From positions 2,976,001 to 3,040,000 of the forward strand of contig NC_134678.1 in NCBI RefSeq assembly GCF_024713945.1: a stretch of DNA of 64,000 nucleotides. Direction: 5' to 3'. Source of the DNA: Dermatophagoides farinae (taxonomy: Eukaryota > Arthropoda > Arachnida > Sarcoptiformes > Pyroglyphidae). Position 1 is the first letter of the stretch, and each line of letters begins with the position of its first letter. Shown one piece after another: positions 51,093 through 63,654 of the stretch. The notes beneath the pieces were generated by a model. It ran no database searches. It was not told the DNA's origin and saw only the letters and a list, made by a program, of their open reading frames with translations. The position numbers and the translations under genes were made by a program.

Positions 51093-54000
51093 ATGGTCAT
51101 GCGATTAACAGAAAACTTTTTATTAAAAAATAATTTTGTTGACCTAATTTATTTGCAACAATTCACAACAATCGTTGATTATTATTTTTCACATGATGAT
51201 AATCTTAACAAAAGAAAATCGATGAAAACGACAACAAGTATTATTATAGCATCATTCAATTATCATTTTATAATGAAATTGAATCAAAGTATTATAATAA
51301 ATATTATGGCCATAACTACAGCAACTACAAAAGATATTACTACAGAAATGAATAGTATTAATTCAAATATGACACCTGATGAATTATCATCTTCAGCAAT
51401 GATATTTGAAACAATCAGACATTCGACACCGATTGCAACAATTTATTTTCAACATCAAACTCATAAATTTACATTACCATGGATAACAATGGTCAACAAT
51501 ATGACGGCAGCAGCATCAAATTCCTATTTAACTACTATATCAGATAATAGCCATACAACTACCAATGATCGAATTGATGATGTTTTCAATGATAGACAAA
51601 AACAACAACAACAACATTATAATAATAATCATCATCATCAGCAACTACAATCATTATCACCATCAACTATGGCCTACTATTCTGATGCTGTATCCTCATC
51701 AACATCAACATCAACATCTTCGACAACAAACAATTATTCGTTCACATCACCATATTCATTATCACATTCATCATATTTTACATCATCACCAATTGTTAGC
51801 AATGCATACAACTATGATGATGGTTTGTAAATTTTTTTTTTTTTTTTTTTTAGTTGCTTATTGTTTTTTATTTTGTTATTCTATCTTGACGATAAACCAT
51901 TTCCTTTCTTTTTCTAGTGGTTATTGGCTGTTGATGATGTGGGAGTGTGTGTGTGCGTACAGCATGTATTTTAATAATAAAAATAATAATGTCATGAGAG
52001 TATTCTATTTTTTTCTTGTTTTTTTTTTGTTTTGTTTTGTTTTGTTTTCTTCCTATTTCTCAAACAAATATATGGTGCTTATAAATTTGACAACGGAAAT
52101 TCATGTTGAATTGCCCAAAAAAATAACAAAACAACACAATTCTTATACTATTTTGTTTGATTTTTTGTTTGGTTGGTTTGTTAGTATTTTCTTCATTTAT
52201 GTTTATAGTTTATGAACAATGAAAACACATACACATTGCAATTTAAATAACCAAAAAAAAAAATAACTCAATTTATACCACACATTATATTCCATTATTT
52301 TTTCTTTCCATTTTGTTTGAATCCTCCCTATAATCGAAGAAGATGAGAATCATGAATCATGAATAGAATTCATTTTGATGCAAAAAATTTCTCACTTTCT
52401 TTCTCTCTCTCTCTGTTCTTTTTTCCTTAATTTCATTTCGAAAATTTCACTGATGATGTTGATTTGTGATTCTTTACAGATCAACCCGTCTCATCCGTTT
52501 CTGAAAATTGCAAATAATAATAATGATAACATTGACAGAATTCTCACGTCTAATGATGTTTTGGTTGTGTTGAAGTGATTTTGTTTTTCATTGACTTTTT
52601 TGTTTGTTTGTTTTTTTATTTCTAATTCAATTCTCTGATGATTTTTATACACATTTTTTTTCTTATTCTTATTTTAATTTTATTCTTTGATTCAGAAAGT
52701 GAAAAAGAATTGTTTCAACAATATTTACGTAATCAAGCATTGGAAACACCAATATTGGTAACATTAATAATCGTATATGCTGTATTAATATTCATTGGAG
52801 CATTTGGTAATGGTCTTGTTTGTTTGGCCGTTGCAAGAAATCCTCGTATGCGTACATCACAGAATTTATTCATTGTAAATCTAGCCATTTCCGATCTATT
52901 ACTTTGTTTTTTTACAATACCATTCTCATTGTTTGAGATAGCGACAAAATTTTGGCCTTATGGTATGTATATATATAATGATGATGACGATGACCGTAAT
53001 GATGAAGATATTTTTTTTTTTATATAAAATATTTTTACAGCGAAATATAAAACTAGTGAAATACATTTATTTTTATATATGTGAAAAAAATATTCTGTTT
53101 TTTATAAATTGAATATGGCACATACATAAAACATGATGATTCTTGACATATGTCATAATCGATATTTTCATTATATTATTACATAAAATGATTTTCTATC
53201 CAGTTCAAAAAAAAATAGAATATTGATGTGTGTACGATTTCGTTCATCTTCAATGTTGAAAACTTTACTTAACTATAGCCGGGAATCAATGAAGAGGGGA
53301 GAAGAGAATTAATGAATAAATGAATGAATGAATGGAACACAAGTTACAGGAAAAAATTCCCCCACCACCCATATATTTCTATTCTAAAAATGACGAAAAA
53401 AAATTTTCTACTCAATCGATACTGATAATATTAAAAGATGTTCTAGAATTGAAAAAAAAAAATTTCCATAAAAAAAAGAATCATTGTTATGTTCGGATGT
53501 TGATAGCCGCTGCAAATATACAAAAGATTTGTATTTCGATCCTTTTAACAATTTTTGTTTTGTAAAATTTATTTTTTTTTTCACAAGAATTGCCTTCATG
53601 TTCATCATTATTTTGTTGTTGTTGTTGTTGTTGTTGTCATTTATCCGATTGATATTGATTAAGGCTTCATGTGAATGTATAACACGGAGATCAATGTTTG
53701 TCATATACACTCTTTTAACAAGAAAGAGAAATTGTGAACAAAATAGAATTATGATGTTTTTTCATGATGACAATTTCATATGACCATCCATAATAATTTT
53801 GCACTTGTTACACACACAGAAAACGTAAAACAAAACCATTGCATCCAACAAAACTAACCAAACGTTAAGGATTAGGATATATTTCAAGAAATAGAATTTG
53901 TCAAGTGCAAATATAAATTAAACATGTAATCTTATCCGAATACGATTAGATATTTTTGTCCTCTTCACTATGTGTGTGTGTGTGTGTGTGTGTGTGTTTA

Positions 54001-57000
54001 TATTTGACCACCTACCACAAAAAATGTTTATTCTATGAGATGGTCATAATGTTTGGATATTGTTGATTTTCATATTTTTTTTCCAAATAGAAATCAAATG
54101 TATGAATGAAAACAAAAATTGTAATACAATCATCGTTTTTTTTATCGCTAAACATTCATTCAAAGAAAAACAAACAAATGAATGAAATTCCAATACATAC
54201 GCCACTTATTCGAATGTTATTTATCACAATTTCTAAATATCGTGATTTTATTGTGTGTTTATGTTTATTTTTGGACAACAATATTTTTTTTTTTGGCTGT
54301 TGTTTTTGTTTATTTAAACTTATAGAACAAAAAAAAAGAAACATTTTTCTAGATTTCATCATCTAGAATTTTCTTGTGGTAATCATGTGAGGGAAAATTT
54401 TGTTTTGAAAATCTTTTAACTTTTATTTTACTGTCCTCATACCTAGCGATTTGTATTGTTTTTTTGTTTTGTTTTCATCAAGTTTTTCCAGTTTTCTGTG
54501 TGTGTGTGCGGTTGAACTCAATAGACCGCAAGACAATTCTTGATAATCTTCATTTCATTTAGACAGGAAAAAAACTTGAAAAAAAAATTTCAAACTAACA
54601 AAACGAAAATGTATAACTTTTACAATTACATGTAATATGAACCATAAAATTAGTCGACCGAAAATCTTTCATTCTGAAATGGACTTTTTTTTCTCTCATC
54701 ATAAATCAAATGATGACAATAATAATGACTACAACAATGAAATTGTGATTCTTAAACATTTTCTACAAAAAAAAAAAAATTCTCGCTTCTAAATTATAGT
54801 TGGAATTCTTATATAGTCAAATCGTTCTCATGTTGCATGACAACAATTTTCCTTTCTTTTTCTTTCTTTCTCTTTGATTCCATCACTTTTTTCTCGTTCA
54901 ATGAATCAATTGTTACATGTATAATGACGAATACACTTGATTCTGGTTCCATGATTTTTTTTTTCGTTACTGTGATATAATGATTTAATCGAAAAAATAG
55001 AAAAGAAATTTTTTTCGTCTATTTTTTTCAGACAGAATTTTCTTCTAGTCACATTGAATGCATTTGGAAATCAAAAATAGTAATTGAAACCATGTTTTTT
55101 TTGTCTCGCATTGAGAAAAACTCATCATACAATTTTAAAGTTTCAAAGTTCATTCACTCGAATAATAATATTATCATAACCATTTTATATAATGTTAATT
55201 TATTACATTTTTGTTAATTGAATTTATTATTTTTTTTTTTTTGGAAAAAAAGGTGTTACAATGTGTAAATTGGTTCAGGCATTGGAAGGAACATCGATTT
55301 TTGTATCAACATTATCCATTATTGCAATCGCATTGGATCGTTATAATGTGATTCTTCGTTCAGTTAGTCCTGATCAACATCGTCGTACAACAGTGGTGCC
55401 CATTTTTCTAAAACTAATACTAATATGGATTATTGGAATCATATTGTCAATGCCACTGTTTTTAGTTCGTACTGTTGAATCTCATTATATTGGTATGTAT
55501 ATATTAAATGAATCAAATGAATGAATGAATTGAATGATGTTTTTGTCAGTTTTCATTTGGATAAAAACGTTTTTTTTTCTTTTATTATTATCAATTTATA
55601 TTATCGATAATTATAATGTTTTGTTAAATTATATAATAGGAATGGGACCAATACATACAATCAATTTTTGTATTGAAAAATGGCCTATTGATAATGGTCG
55701 AGCTTATTATTCTGTATTATCAATGTTAATACAATATGTTGGACCAATCATTATTGTATCGGTTGTTTATGCACGTCTTTGTATTAAATTACGTTCACGT
55801 ACCCTTCGTCGTACATCGACTACACAGTTACCTAAATTACGTACAAGATTACAAAGGCGAATGCGTAAAACAAATCTATTATTGATATCGATTGCATTGA
55901 TTTTCTTTATATCATGGTTACCATTGAATGTACTCAATATAGTAGCTGATTTTTTCTTTCCCGTCAGTGCATTTCGTATTACATTTGCAATTTGTCACAT
56001 GTTTGGTATTTATCAACGTTTTTTTTATTCTTTTGATCAATAGAATTTTAAGTTTGTTTGTTTGTTCAATTATTTTTTTTCGATAAAGAAATCGGAAAAT
56101 GTTTTCTTATTCATCACTATTAATGACATTCTGGTCTATATCTTTTTTTTTCTTTATCATCTTTTTCTTTTATGTTCGAATAACAACAAAAGGAATGTCA
56201 TCTGCATGTTCGAATCCATTCTTATATGGATGGCTGAATCAAACATTTCGTAATGAATTCAAAGAAATATTTAATTCATTTCAACGTTTATTTTGTCGCC
56301 GATGTTTTAAATATCCAATAATGCATCGACAACAATTAACATCGGTTATTCGTGAATCTGATCATTCAATGTCATTCTCGCCAAATCATCGTATTATTCA
56401 TTATCAGCCAAATAATGGTCGTTGTACAATAACAGATTTTAGTCATATTATCAATACACGTACAAATCTGACAAATAACAACAGCAACAATAATAATAAA
56501 ACAAACAATACAAATATAGTCAATAATAATGATATAATCATTACGACAGATGATACGAATCGAAAAAATCCTTTTTTAAATACAAATACGAATAATAATA
56601 GTAATTCTAATAGTACTAATAACAACAACAATAATAATAATAACATTTGTCATCGATTAAATTTCCATCCATCAACGGTAACAATGACAACAACAACGAA
56701 TATGAATGAAACGGATACAACACAAATCTATCCAGCATCCACAACAACAACAACAACAGTGATACATGAAGATGAATCGAATAGTTTTCAAAAACAAAAA
56801 CATCATCAACAACAACGACAGCTACAGAAAAAACGGTCAGATGGTCAGATAAAAATTAATTATTCAATGAAAACAGATGACCTAAATCAATATGATAATA
56901 GTAACAATAACAACATCAACAACAGCAATAGTAATAATCACATTAATTTTAATCGAAATGCCCATTGCAAATTTAAAAGATTATCATTAGTTGATTCAAG

Positions 57001-57238
57001 AAAACGTCGAAGAAAAAGAAATTCAATAGATCAAACATCATTATCATTACAACAATCAAAGCAAAAACAGCAGCAGCAGCAGCCACAGTCACAACAAAAT
57101 ATAACCTTTAAGAATTGTGATAAAAATAACATCGAAGATTATGATAATAATAATGAACCAGAATTTAATGGTATACAACAGAATATCAATAAGGATGATG
57201 GTCGACATTACCATCAACATCAACAACAACAAAAATGA
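51093..57238 (+). CDS. NPFR: Neuropeptide F / neuropeptide Y-family GPCR
   Basis: Class A GPCR for an RFamide-type peptide, acting through G proteins at the plasma membrane. Exons 51093-51822, 52696-52962, 55253-55492, 55640-56005 and 56193-57238 all join at phase 1 (about 882 residues). The long Ser/Thr/Asn-rich extracellular N-terminus has sequons (NMTP, NMTA, NYSF). TM1 contains GAFGNGLVCLAV, TM2 NLFIVNLAISDLLLCFFTIP, and the first loop FWPYG; TM3 begins with the conserved Cys (MCKLVQALEG) and ends LDRYNVI (DRY motif). TM5, a basic third loop (RTRLQRRMRKTN), TM6 FFISWLPLNVLN and TM7 CSNPFLYGWLN follow. The ~340-residue cytoplasmic tail is dominated by Asn/Gln/Thr repeats. TM2-loop-TM3 features fit NPF receptors best; other NPY-like receptors are possible. 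The exact start is uncertain among several in-frame ATGs in exon 1. Confidence 0.88.
53970..53998. repeat. (GT)n microsatellite
   Basis: Uninterrupted TG run of about 14 units inside the large second intron of the NPF-type receptor. Confidence 0.85.
55029..55103 (+). repeat. Dispersed repeat, copy B
   Basis: Second copy of the 50785-50860 block, in the same orientation, inside the receptor intron about 150 nt before exon 3. Confidence 0.75.
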
Positions 57239-58534
57239 AAAATCAAGAAAAAAAGCTAAATTCTAGTCATTAAAATACTATTTTTTTTCTTTTATATATG
57301 TGGTCACTTTTTTATATACTTTTTTGTTGAATAAAAAAAATTGAATAAAACACACACACACACAGACACATAAAAAATAAATGATGAAAATCCAACCGGA
57401 AATATACAATAAAATTGGACAGATGTGAACCATATACATTTCCAGATAAAAATAAAAAAAAACAAAGAAAAACAAATTAACAATTCGAAGAATATAAAAA
57501 AAAACCAAAAGTGATAATCATGTGCATATATTATCATTATCATCATCATCATCATTGTTATATAATTCTCTATCGGAATCGAAAATGATAAAAATGGATA
57601 ATCGTTTTTATTTTTGGAACACACATTTGGATTTTATTATTATTTTTTATATTGTTCTCTATTTGTTCATTTGTTTGTTTGTACATATGTGTTTGTGTGT
57701 ATGTGTGTGTATTTCATTGTATCATTTTTTCTTGTTGATATTATTGTCTGGATGATTAAATTGTTTTGAAATTGTGTGCATGTGTGCGTGATAGAGAAAG
57801 AGGGAGAGGGAAATAAAACACTAAATACATAATAATAAATTCTATAACTTTATTAAATGTTTTCGACAGTAAAAGAGAGAGAGAAAAAAAAAATAAAAAA
57901 CATAATGATAATAAAATCATTCAAATAATAAGACACGAAATACGATGGAATTTTCCAGCAACAAAAAAAAATCCAAAGAATATTCTATTATTAGTTTGTT
58001 TTACATTATTATTATGTGTGCCATTTACCTAAATTTTTTTAACGGCTCTCAGATTTCGTGATCATCTTCATCTTCATCTTCATCATCATCTTCATCATCA
58101 TCATCATCGTGTATTTTTTTTTATTTCATTTCATTTTATTCATAGATGAAACAAATCTAATAAATCATGAGAAATTATTAATGTGAACATAAATAAGATG
58201 TAATAATCTATAGATAAAAAACATTTTTTTCAAATATGACCATCATCATTATCATCGTTATAATGTACAAAATGAATGCTTTTTCGTTTCTTGTTTTATT
58301 TCCAAATTATATGACAAAAAAAAAATTTGTGATATATACATGATCATCATGATCATCATCATCATCACCATTAAAATTTTTGTTTGTTTGTTTGTTTATT
58401 TCAAAAAAATTATTAAAATATAAAATAATGCTGAATAAGCAATAACAAAGAAATTAATTTTTTTTTTCATAGAAAAAAACAATGCAAAACATAATTCAAA
58501 AAATGATAATAATTACCCAAACCGATAGTATATG

Positions 58535-58605
<71 letters not shown>

Positions 58606-59370
58606 CACAAATGGAACAATTGGATCAAAGAAAAAAATACGTAACAACAAAAACAAAAATTTTTTAAACATATTTTTTTCAGCTCATTTATACGAAAACG
58701 GAATAAAATTATGGTTCATATATATCGCAATGGCAAACAAACAAATAAAAAAGATAAAAAAAAACTGGAATCGATTCAAATTCAAAATACAAAAATGTTG
58801 ATGAGCTCACGGCTTAGTATTGTTGTTGTTGTTGTTGTTATTATTGTTTTTCAATTCTAATTTCGATTTCGAAAGATGCCAAAATAAAATGAAATATTCA
58901 TCTACTATACTATGACGCTAAGGATGTGTGTAAACTGCGGCGAAGCTGAGCCGGCCATTCCTGCTTATTTTCAGTACAAACCTAACTATTTGGTATGAGC
59001 TACTCAGTGTGTGTTGTGTGTGTGTGTCTGAGCATGCGGGAAAACTTTTGAATGCCGCTGAACAGTTCGTCCAGCTCAGAAGTAGAAGTCGCTTCCAAAG
59101 AAACGCATTCTGTGGTATGTAGCTTTGACAAAGCTTTTTTTTCATTGTTCTAGCTCAGCACACGTTGCTGCAGCTTTTGCATCCAATAGATGGTGCAGTC
59201 ATTCAATAGAACATAGAAAGAGTTCGAATTCGAATTTTTCGAATTGATTATTGTGATAATAAATGTGACACACGTGATTTTCATTTTGTGTGCCTGTGTG
59301 AGTGAGTATTTGATGATGAAATCATCATTTTTTATGATTTGGATTTAGAATACGAAAGTATTCTGGATCT
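57239..59370. other. Intergenic region with long GT microsatellite
   Basis: Receptor 3' UTR, then ATC/CATCATC runs near 58065-58110 and the 66-bp GT repeat at 58539-58604. From about 58918 the base composition rises in GC, which may mark the degenerate 5' part of the Helitron; no coding sequence was recognised in 58918-59370. Confidence 0.45.
58539..58604. repeat. (GT)33 microsatellite
   Basis: Longest pure dinucleotide run in the window, 66 bp. Confidence 0.95.
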
Positions 59371-59823
59371 GTGATTCGAGATGATTCAGCTCGAAGTGTA
59401 CCGTTGCCCAATTTAAGAAGCCATTCATTGTATTCAGCAAAATTGGCTGATCTCATATTGACAGGAACGCACAAAAACACGGAGGCTCTGATTCCTCGGA
59501 TCATTTTCCAACAAAACGATCAAGATCCTGAACTGCCATTCAAATTGGTGCGTAGACAATTTCCTGTGGTGTTGGCTTTTGCTCTGACAATTAATAAGTC
59601 TCAAGGGCAATCTTTCGAAAAAGTAGGTGTATACCTTCCTACACCAGTATTCCAACATGGAATGATGTATGTGGCTCTTTCCCAATGCAAAAATCCAAAT
59701 AATCTTAAGATTTTTGTTGAGGAAATTGAGGAAAAGCAAGGTGCTATTTTGCTGAAGGTCAACAACGATCGCAGCATCTACAACCAAAAATATCGTATTC
59801 CGCCAACTTATCAATATCGATGA
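59371..59823 (+). pseudogene. Helitron helicase C-terminal fragment (PIF1-like)
   Basis: Rolling-circle transposon Rep/helicase proteins end in a PIF1-family helicase; this ORF carries that end. Recognisable pieces are LADLILTGTHKN, ALIPRIIF, LPFKLVRRQFPVVLAFALTI, then NKSQGQSFEKVGVYL (helicase motif V/VI region of Helitron PIF1) and HGMMYVALSQCKNP. The Rep (HUH) domain and the Walker A/B helicase motifs are absent, so this is a 5'-truncated relic of an autonomous element although the last ~150 codons are intact up to a natural stop. It lies 390 nt before the element's 3' terminus, as expected. Confidence 0.85.
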
Positions 59824-59992
59824 ACAATAATAAGTATGCTGTTTGATCGATAAGTTGATGTTGGATTTACGTAACATTTTCAAAAGTGTCAGGTACAATA
59901 CAAAAGTCATGGCTGACCCTGCGGTACCAAACCGAAAGCCGGAAGCAAAACGCCGTGCATAGAAATCCACCGTCAGGCACGAAGCGTTAAAA

Positions 59993-60160
59993 TTGACACC
60001 TTTGGCTGGATGCCAAGCAGGGGGGGCGGCGCAGCCGCCACACCTGCGGGTATCCAGCTATATTGACCGTCAAGGATTGATACCTTTGACTGGATACCAA
60101 GCAGGGGGGGCGGCGCAGCCGCCACCCCTGCGGGTATCCAGTTATATTGACCGTCAAGGA
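59993..60160 (+). repeat. Two tandem 84-bp GC-rich hairpin units
   Basis: Units 59993-60076 and 60077-60160 differ at only a few positions. Each folds on itself: CTGGATACC pairs with GGTATCCAG, and GGCGGC with GCCGCC around a GCA loop, flanked by the GCAGGGG/CCCCTGC arms. The GC content is in sharp contrast to the surrounding AT-rich DNA. Confidence 0.9.
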
Positions 60161-60185
60161 GTCAGCCCCGCAGGGCCAGACCAGG

Positions 60186-60204
60186 ACAGGCGCGAAGCGC
60201 CTGT
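60186..60204 (+). repeat. Helitron terminal hairpin
   Basis: Perfect 8-bp stem ACAGGCGC / GCGCCTGT with a GAA loop, ending 7 nt before CTGG. This is the termination/end-recognition structure typical of Helitron 3' ends. Confidence 0.85.
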
Positions 60205-60215
60205 TCTCGGGCTGG

Positions 60216-61344
60216 TTCATATTGTAATCTTTGTTCTCCTACTACTACTACATACACGGACATTGCAGATTGTTCAATAAAAATTTAAAAACCTATCCAG
60301 AAACATATAGATTTGAAAAAAAAATTCCACTCCTGAATCATTGATGATCATCTTTATCAATTCATCACAAAATTTGTTGGATTATTATTATTCATAGAAT
60401 TTATTCCATTTCTCACAATGATTGATATGAAAATATCCAAAATTTATATTGCAATTTCATTCAAAATCCTGGAAAAATTTATCACCGAAAATGTAAATGG
60501 AGAAAATAACAAAAAGCCAATTTACAGTGTTTGGAATAAAAAGAAATAATATAACTCACTATTGCTATTATCCAATAGAATTGTTGAATTACGAAATAGT
60601 AGAAACATTCTAATTCATGTTTCAGAATCGAAAATATTTCTTTCACCTGCTGTGACTGACAATGAAACGATATAGCGAATAAAATAGATTCGTGATATCG
60701 AATCTGTTTCGACGATAATAGAGGAAACAAAGAAAAAAAAATCCATGTGACTTTTTTTTCAAATGTCTTTCGACATTTAATATGTGCGGAAAAAAAACGA
60801 AATGTCTGCTTCTGCATATTATAATGTGTTTGTTCAATAAAAGAAAAATTATTCGTAAAAAGTGAAGTGAAGTGAACAACATTTCTGAAAATATAAAAAT
60901 TCTTTATTCTCAATCATAAATTTGAATACAGTACAACAAAGAAAACAATTCTTGGACATAATAATATTTCAATTTATGGTCATTTTTTTATTCAATCATC
61001 AAGTAATTTATTTGATCAATCCGATAAGTCGGAAATCGTAATTTTTTTTTGAAATAGTTTGTACATAAATTATTAATACGGGAAATGTTTCGAGATCATT
61101 GGGATGGGAGAAAGTTTTTTCGAAAATGTTTACTCATGATTCAGATGATCCAATGAGAAAAATATTTTTACGCGCTTTTTTTAATCGACAACTTATATTA
61201 TCGGTATTATTTTTGTTTCTAAATTTCTAAATATAAACATTACAATTTTATAATTTATATTGCATTTTTTCACCCATTCTTTATTTAAAGTCATTCATTC
61301 CAATTCATCGGAAATTGTTTTGTACCTCGGTTAAATGTTTTCAG
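60216..61344. other. Intergenic region / LIG1 upstream
   Basis: AT-rich. The missing first LIG1 exon (start codon, probably with a PIP-box) should lie here or further upstream; an ATG at 61086 opens a short basic reading frame but could not be linked by splice sites. The minus-strand ORF at 60482-60913 has no family resemblance. Confidence 0.45.
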
Positions 61345-63449
61345 AAAAGGCGTGCCAAAAAATTGGATAGAAAAATGTTTCTTTTTAAACCATCGAATGA
61401 AAATAAAAATAGTTATGATCCATCCAAATCCAAATATGATATGGTCAATGATGCCTGTTGGAAAACAAATGAAAAGGTACCTTTTATTGCTTTGGCTAAA
61501 ACATTCTCAGCTATTGAAGATGTTAGTGGTCGTTTGAAAAGTATCGAAATAATGAGTAATTATATATCATCAGTGATGGCTTTATCACATGAAGATTTAG
61601 TTAAATCAATATATCTTTGTCTGAATAAAGTTGCGCCAGACTATGAAGGCATTGAACTTGGTAAGGTAAAATGTTTTTTCAATATAAAAATTAATTTTTT
61701 CCCACCTTATTTACATTAGGTATCGGGACATCTTTATTGATGAAAGCATTATCGGAAGCTACTGGCCGTAATATGGCTCAGCTAAAAAAACAGCTCAATG
61801 ACATTGGAGACATTGGCTCTTGTTCTGAAATTTCTAAAACGAATCAACGATTACTGGTACAACCAAAACCACTTACTGTTCAACATGTATTCGATACTTT
61901 CAAATCGATTGCTACAATGACCGGTCGTAATGTTATGTCAAACAAAGTGGAAAAAATTAAAAGTTTAATTACCTGTTCACAGCCAATTGAATCACGATAT
62001 ATTATGCGTGCATTGTCCGGAAAAATGAGAATTGGACTGGGTGAAAAATCATTAATTACAGCTATAGCACAAGCATATATGATTTATAAAAATCCCGATA
62101 ATAGAAAACAACTTGACTCGGAAAGATTTAAAGAAAAACTTAACAAAAATGTTTCACTATTGCAGACAGCGTTCAATGAATGTCCGAATTATGATAAATT
62201 AATTCCGGCCTTATTGGAAAATGGTTTCGACGATCTTTCCAAATCATGTTATCTAATACCTGGAATACCACTAAAGCCCATGTTAGCTCATCCTACCAAA
62301 GGAGTTCGTGAAGTTTTACAACGATTAGAAGGATTAGAATTTACATGTGAATATAAATACGATGGTGAACGAGCACAAATTCATCTGGATAATCAAGGTA
62401 AAATCTACATCTATAGCCGTAATCAAGAGAACAATACTGGAAAATATCCTGATATTGTAAAATTGATGCCAGATGTTATGAAAAGCGATGTGAAAAGTTT
62501 CATTATCGATTGTGAAGCAGTAGCCTATGATGTTGTTAACAAACAAATTCTTCCATTTCAAGTGTTGAGCACAAGAAAACGTAAAAATGTGGAAGAATCC
62601 GATATCAAAGTTCATATATGTCTTTTTGCATTCGATCTGATTTATTTTAATGATGAATCTCTGGTTAAAAAATCGTTATATGAACGACGACAATTACTTC
62701 AGGAGAATTTCGAATTTATAGAAGGTCAATTTATGCGGGCTTCAAGTAAAGATCTGAATGATATTGATGTTATTCAAGAATTTTTAGATGAATCCATTAA
62801 GAATAAATGCGAAGGATTGATGGTAAAAACATTGCATAAAGATGCAAGCTATGAAATAGCCAAACGTTCATTTAAATGGCTTAAACTTAAGAAAGATTAT
62901 TTAGAAGGCACTGGTGATACGTTGGATTTAATACCGATTGGAGCATATTATGGACGTGGCAAAAGAACCGGCTTTTATGGTGGTTTTCTTCTTGCCTGTT
63001 ATGATGATAAGAATGATGAATTTCAAAGTATTTGTAAGATTGGCACAGGATTTTCCGATGAAGATTTGGCCACTTTATCTACTTCATTAAAAGATTTAAG
63101 CATATCAAAGCCAAAATCCTATTATAATGTGGATGAAACATTAAAAGCTGATGTTTGGTTTGAAGCGAATCAAGTTTGGGAAATTAAATGTGCCGATTTA
63201 TCTATTTCGCCCGTTTATAAAGCTGCTATCGGTATTATTGATCCTCAAAAAGGAATATCATTACGTTTTCCACGGTTCATCAAAGTTCGTGATGATAAAA
63301 AACCTGAAGATGGAACAACAGCCGCTCAAGTTGCTGAAATGTATTTAAATCAGGAAAATCAAATGAATTCGGCCAACAATGAAGATGATAATAATAATGA
63401 TGAACAGAATGAAAGTAATTCTAAATCCAAAACAGATGAATTCTATTAA
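61345..63449 (+). CDS. LIG1: DNA ligase I (ATP-dependent), start uncertain
   Basis: Seals nicks in replication (Okazaki fragments) and long-patch repair in the nucleus. Exons 61345-61660 and 61720-63449 (59-nt intron) join in frame. DNA-binding domain: VPFIALAKTFSAIEDVSGRL, ELGIGTSLLMKALSEATGR, LTVQHVFDTF, IMRALSGKMRIGLGEKS. Adenylation domain: CEYKYDGERAQIHL with the AMP-accepting Lys at codon 62355, then YSRNQENNTGKYPDI, DCEAVAYD, FDLIYFNDESL, CEGLMVK, SFKWLKLKKDYL. OB domain: VWEIKCADLSISPVY, GISLRFPRFIKVR. A 3' splice acceptor (TTTTCAG) precedes 61345, so an upstream coding exon probably exists; otherwise ATG 61375 would start the protein. The long disordered N-terminal region of vertebrate LIG1 is nearly absent. 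AATAAA at 63515-63520 is the probable poly(A) signal. Confidence 0.93.
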
Positions 63450-63514
63450 ATTGTTATGGAAATTTGAAAATTTGCGCAAAAAATTCTTTATACAATTTGG
63501 TTACATCTTATATG

Positions 63515-63520
63515 AATAAA
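63515..63520 (+). terminator. Polyadenylation signal for LIG1
   Basis: Canonical AATAAA 66 nt after the stop codon, in the 205-nt gap to the next gene's start. Confidence 0.6.
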
Positions 63521-63654
63521 CTTTTCTGTTTCACACACATTTCACGTGCTCCTAAAGAGAATTTTCTCTCATTTCATTCTTGATTTTCCTCTGATTTTTT
63601 TTCTTTATATTTCTGTAATTTTTTGTTTTGTTTTTATTATTTTCCAGCCGAAAA

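Larger units (their letters stand above)
59371..60215 (+). mobile_element. 3' part of a Helitron
   Basis: Contains, in order, the PIF1-like C-terminus, a GC-rich segment with two 84-bp tandem hairpin units (59993-60160), a terminal stem-loop (60186-60204) and a CTGG end at 60212-60215 followed by T. This agrees with the Helitron rule (hairpin a few nt before CTRR, insertion between A and T). The left (TC) end was not found and the left limit given is only that of the ORF. Confidence 0.8.

Noticed and set aside
52375-52578. Possible extra exon (acceptor TTTACAG near 52479) in receptor intron 1
   Set aside because: Joined at phase 1, as the flanking exons require, it hits a stop within about a dozen codons; direct joining of 51822 to 52696 is in frame.
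58482-58801. Open frames across the GT repeat
   Set aside because: They are translations of the (GT)33 microsatellite, Cys-Val repeats with no coding character.
60482-60913. 143-codon minus-strand ORF
   Set aside because: Aromatic/Ser-rich AT-driven translation, no domain, no promoter or poly(A) context.
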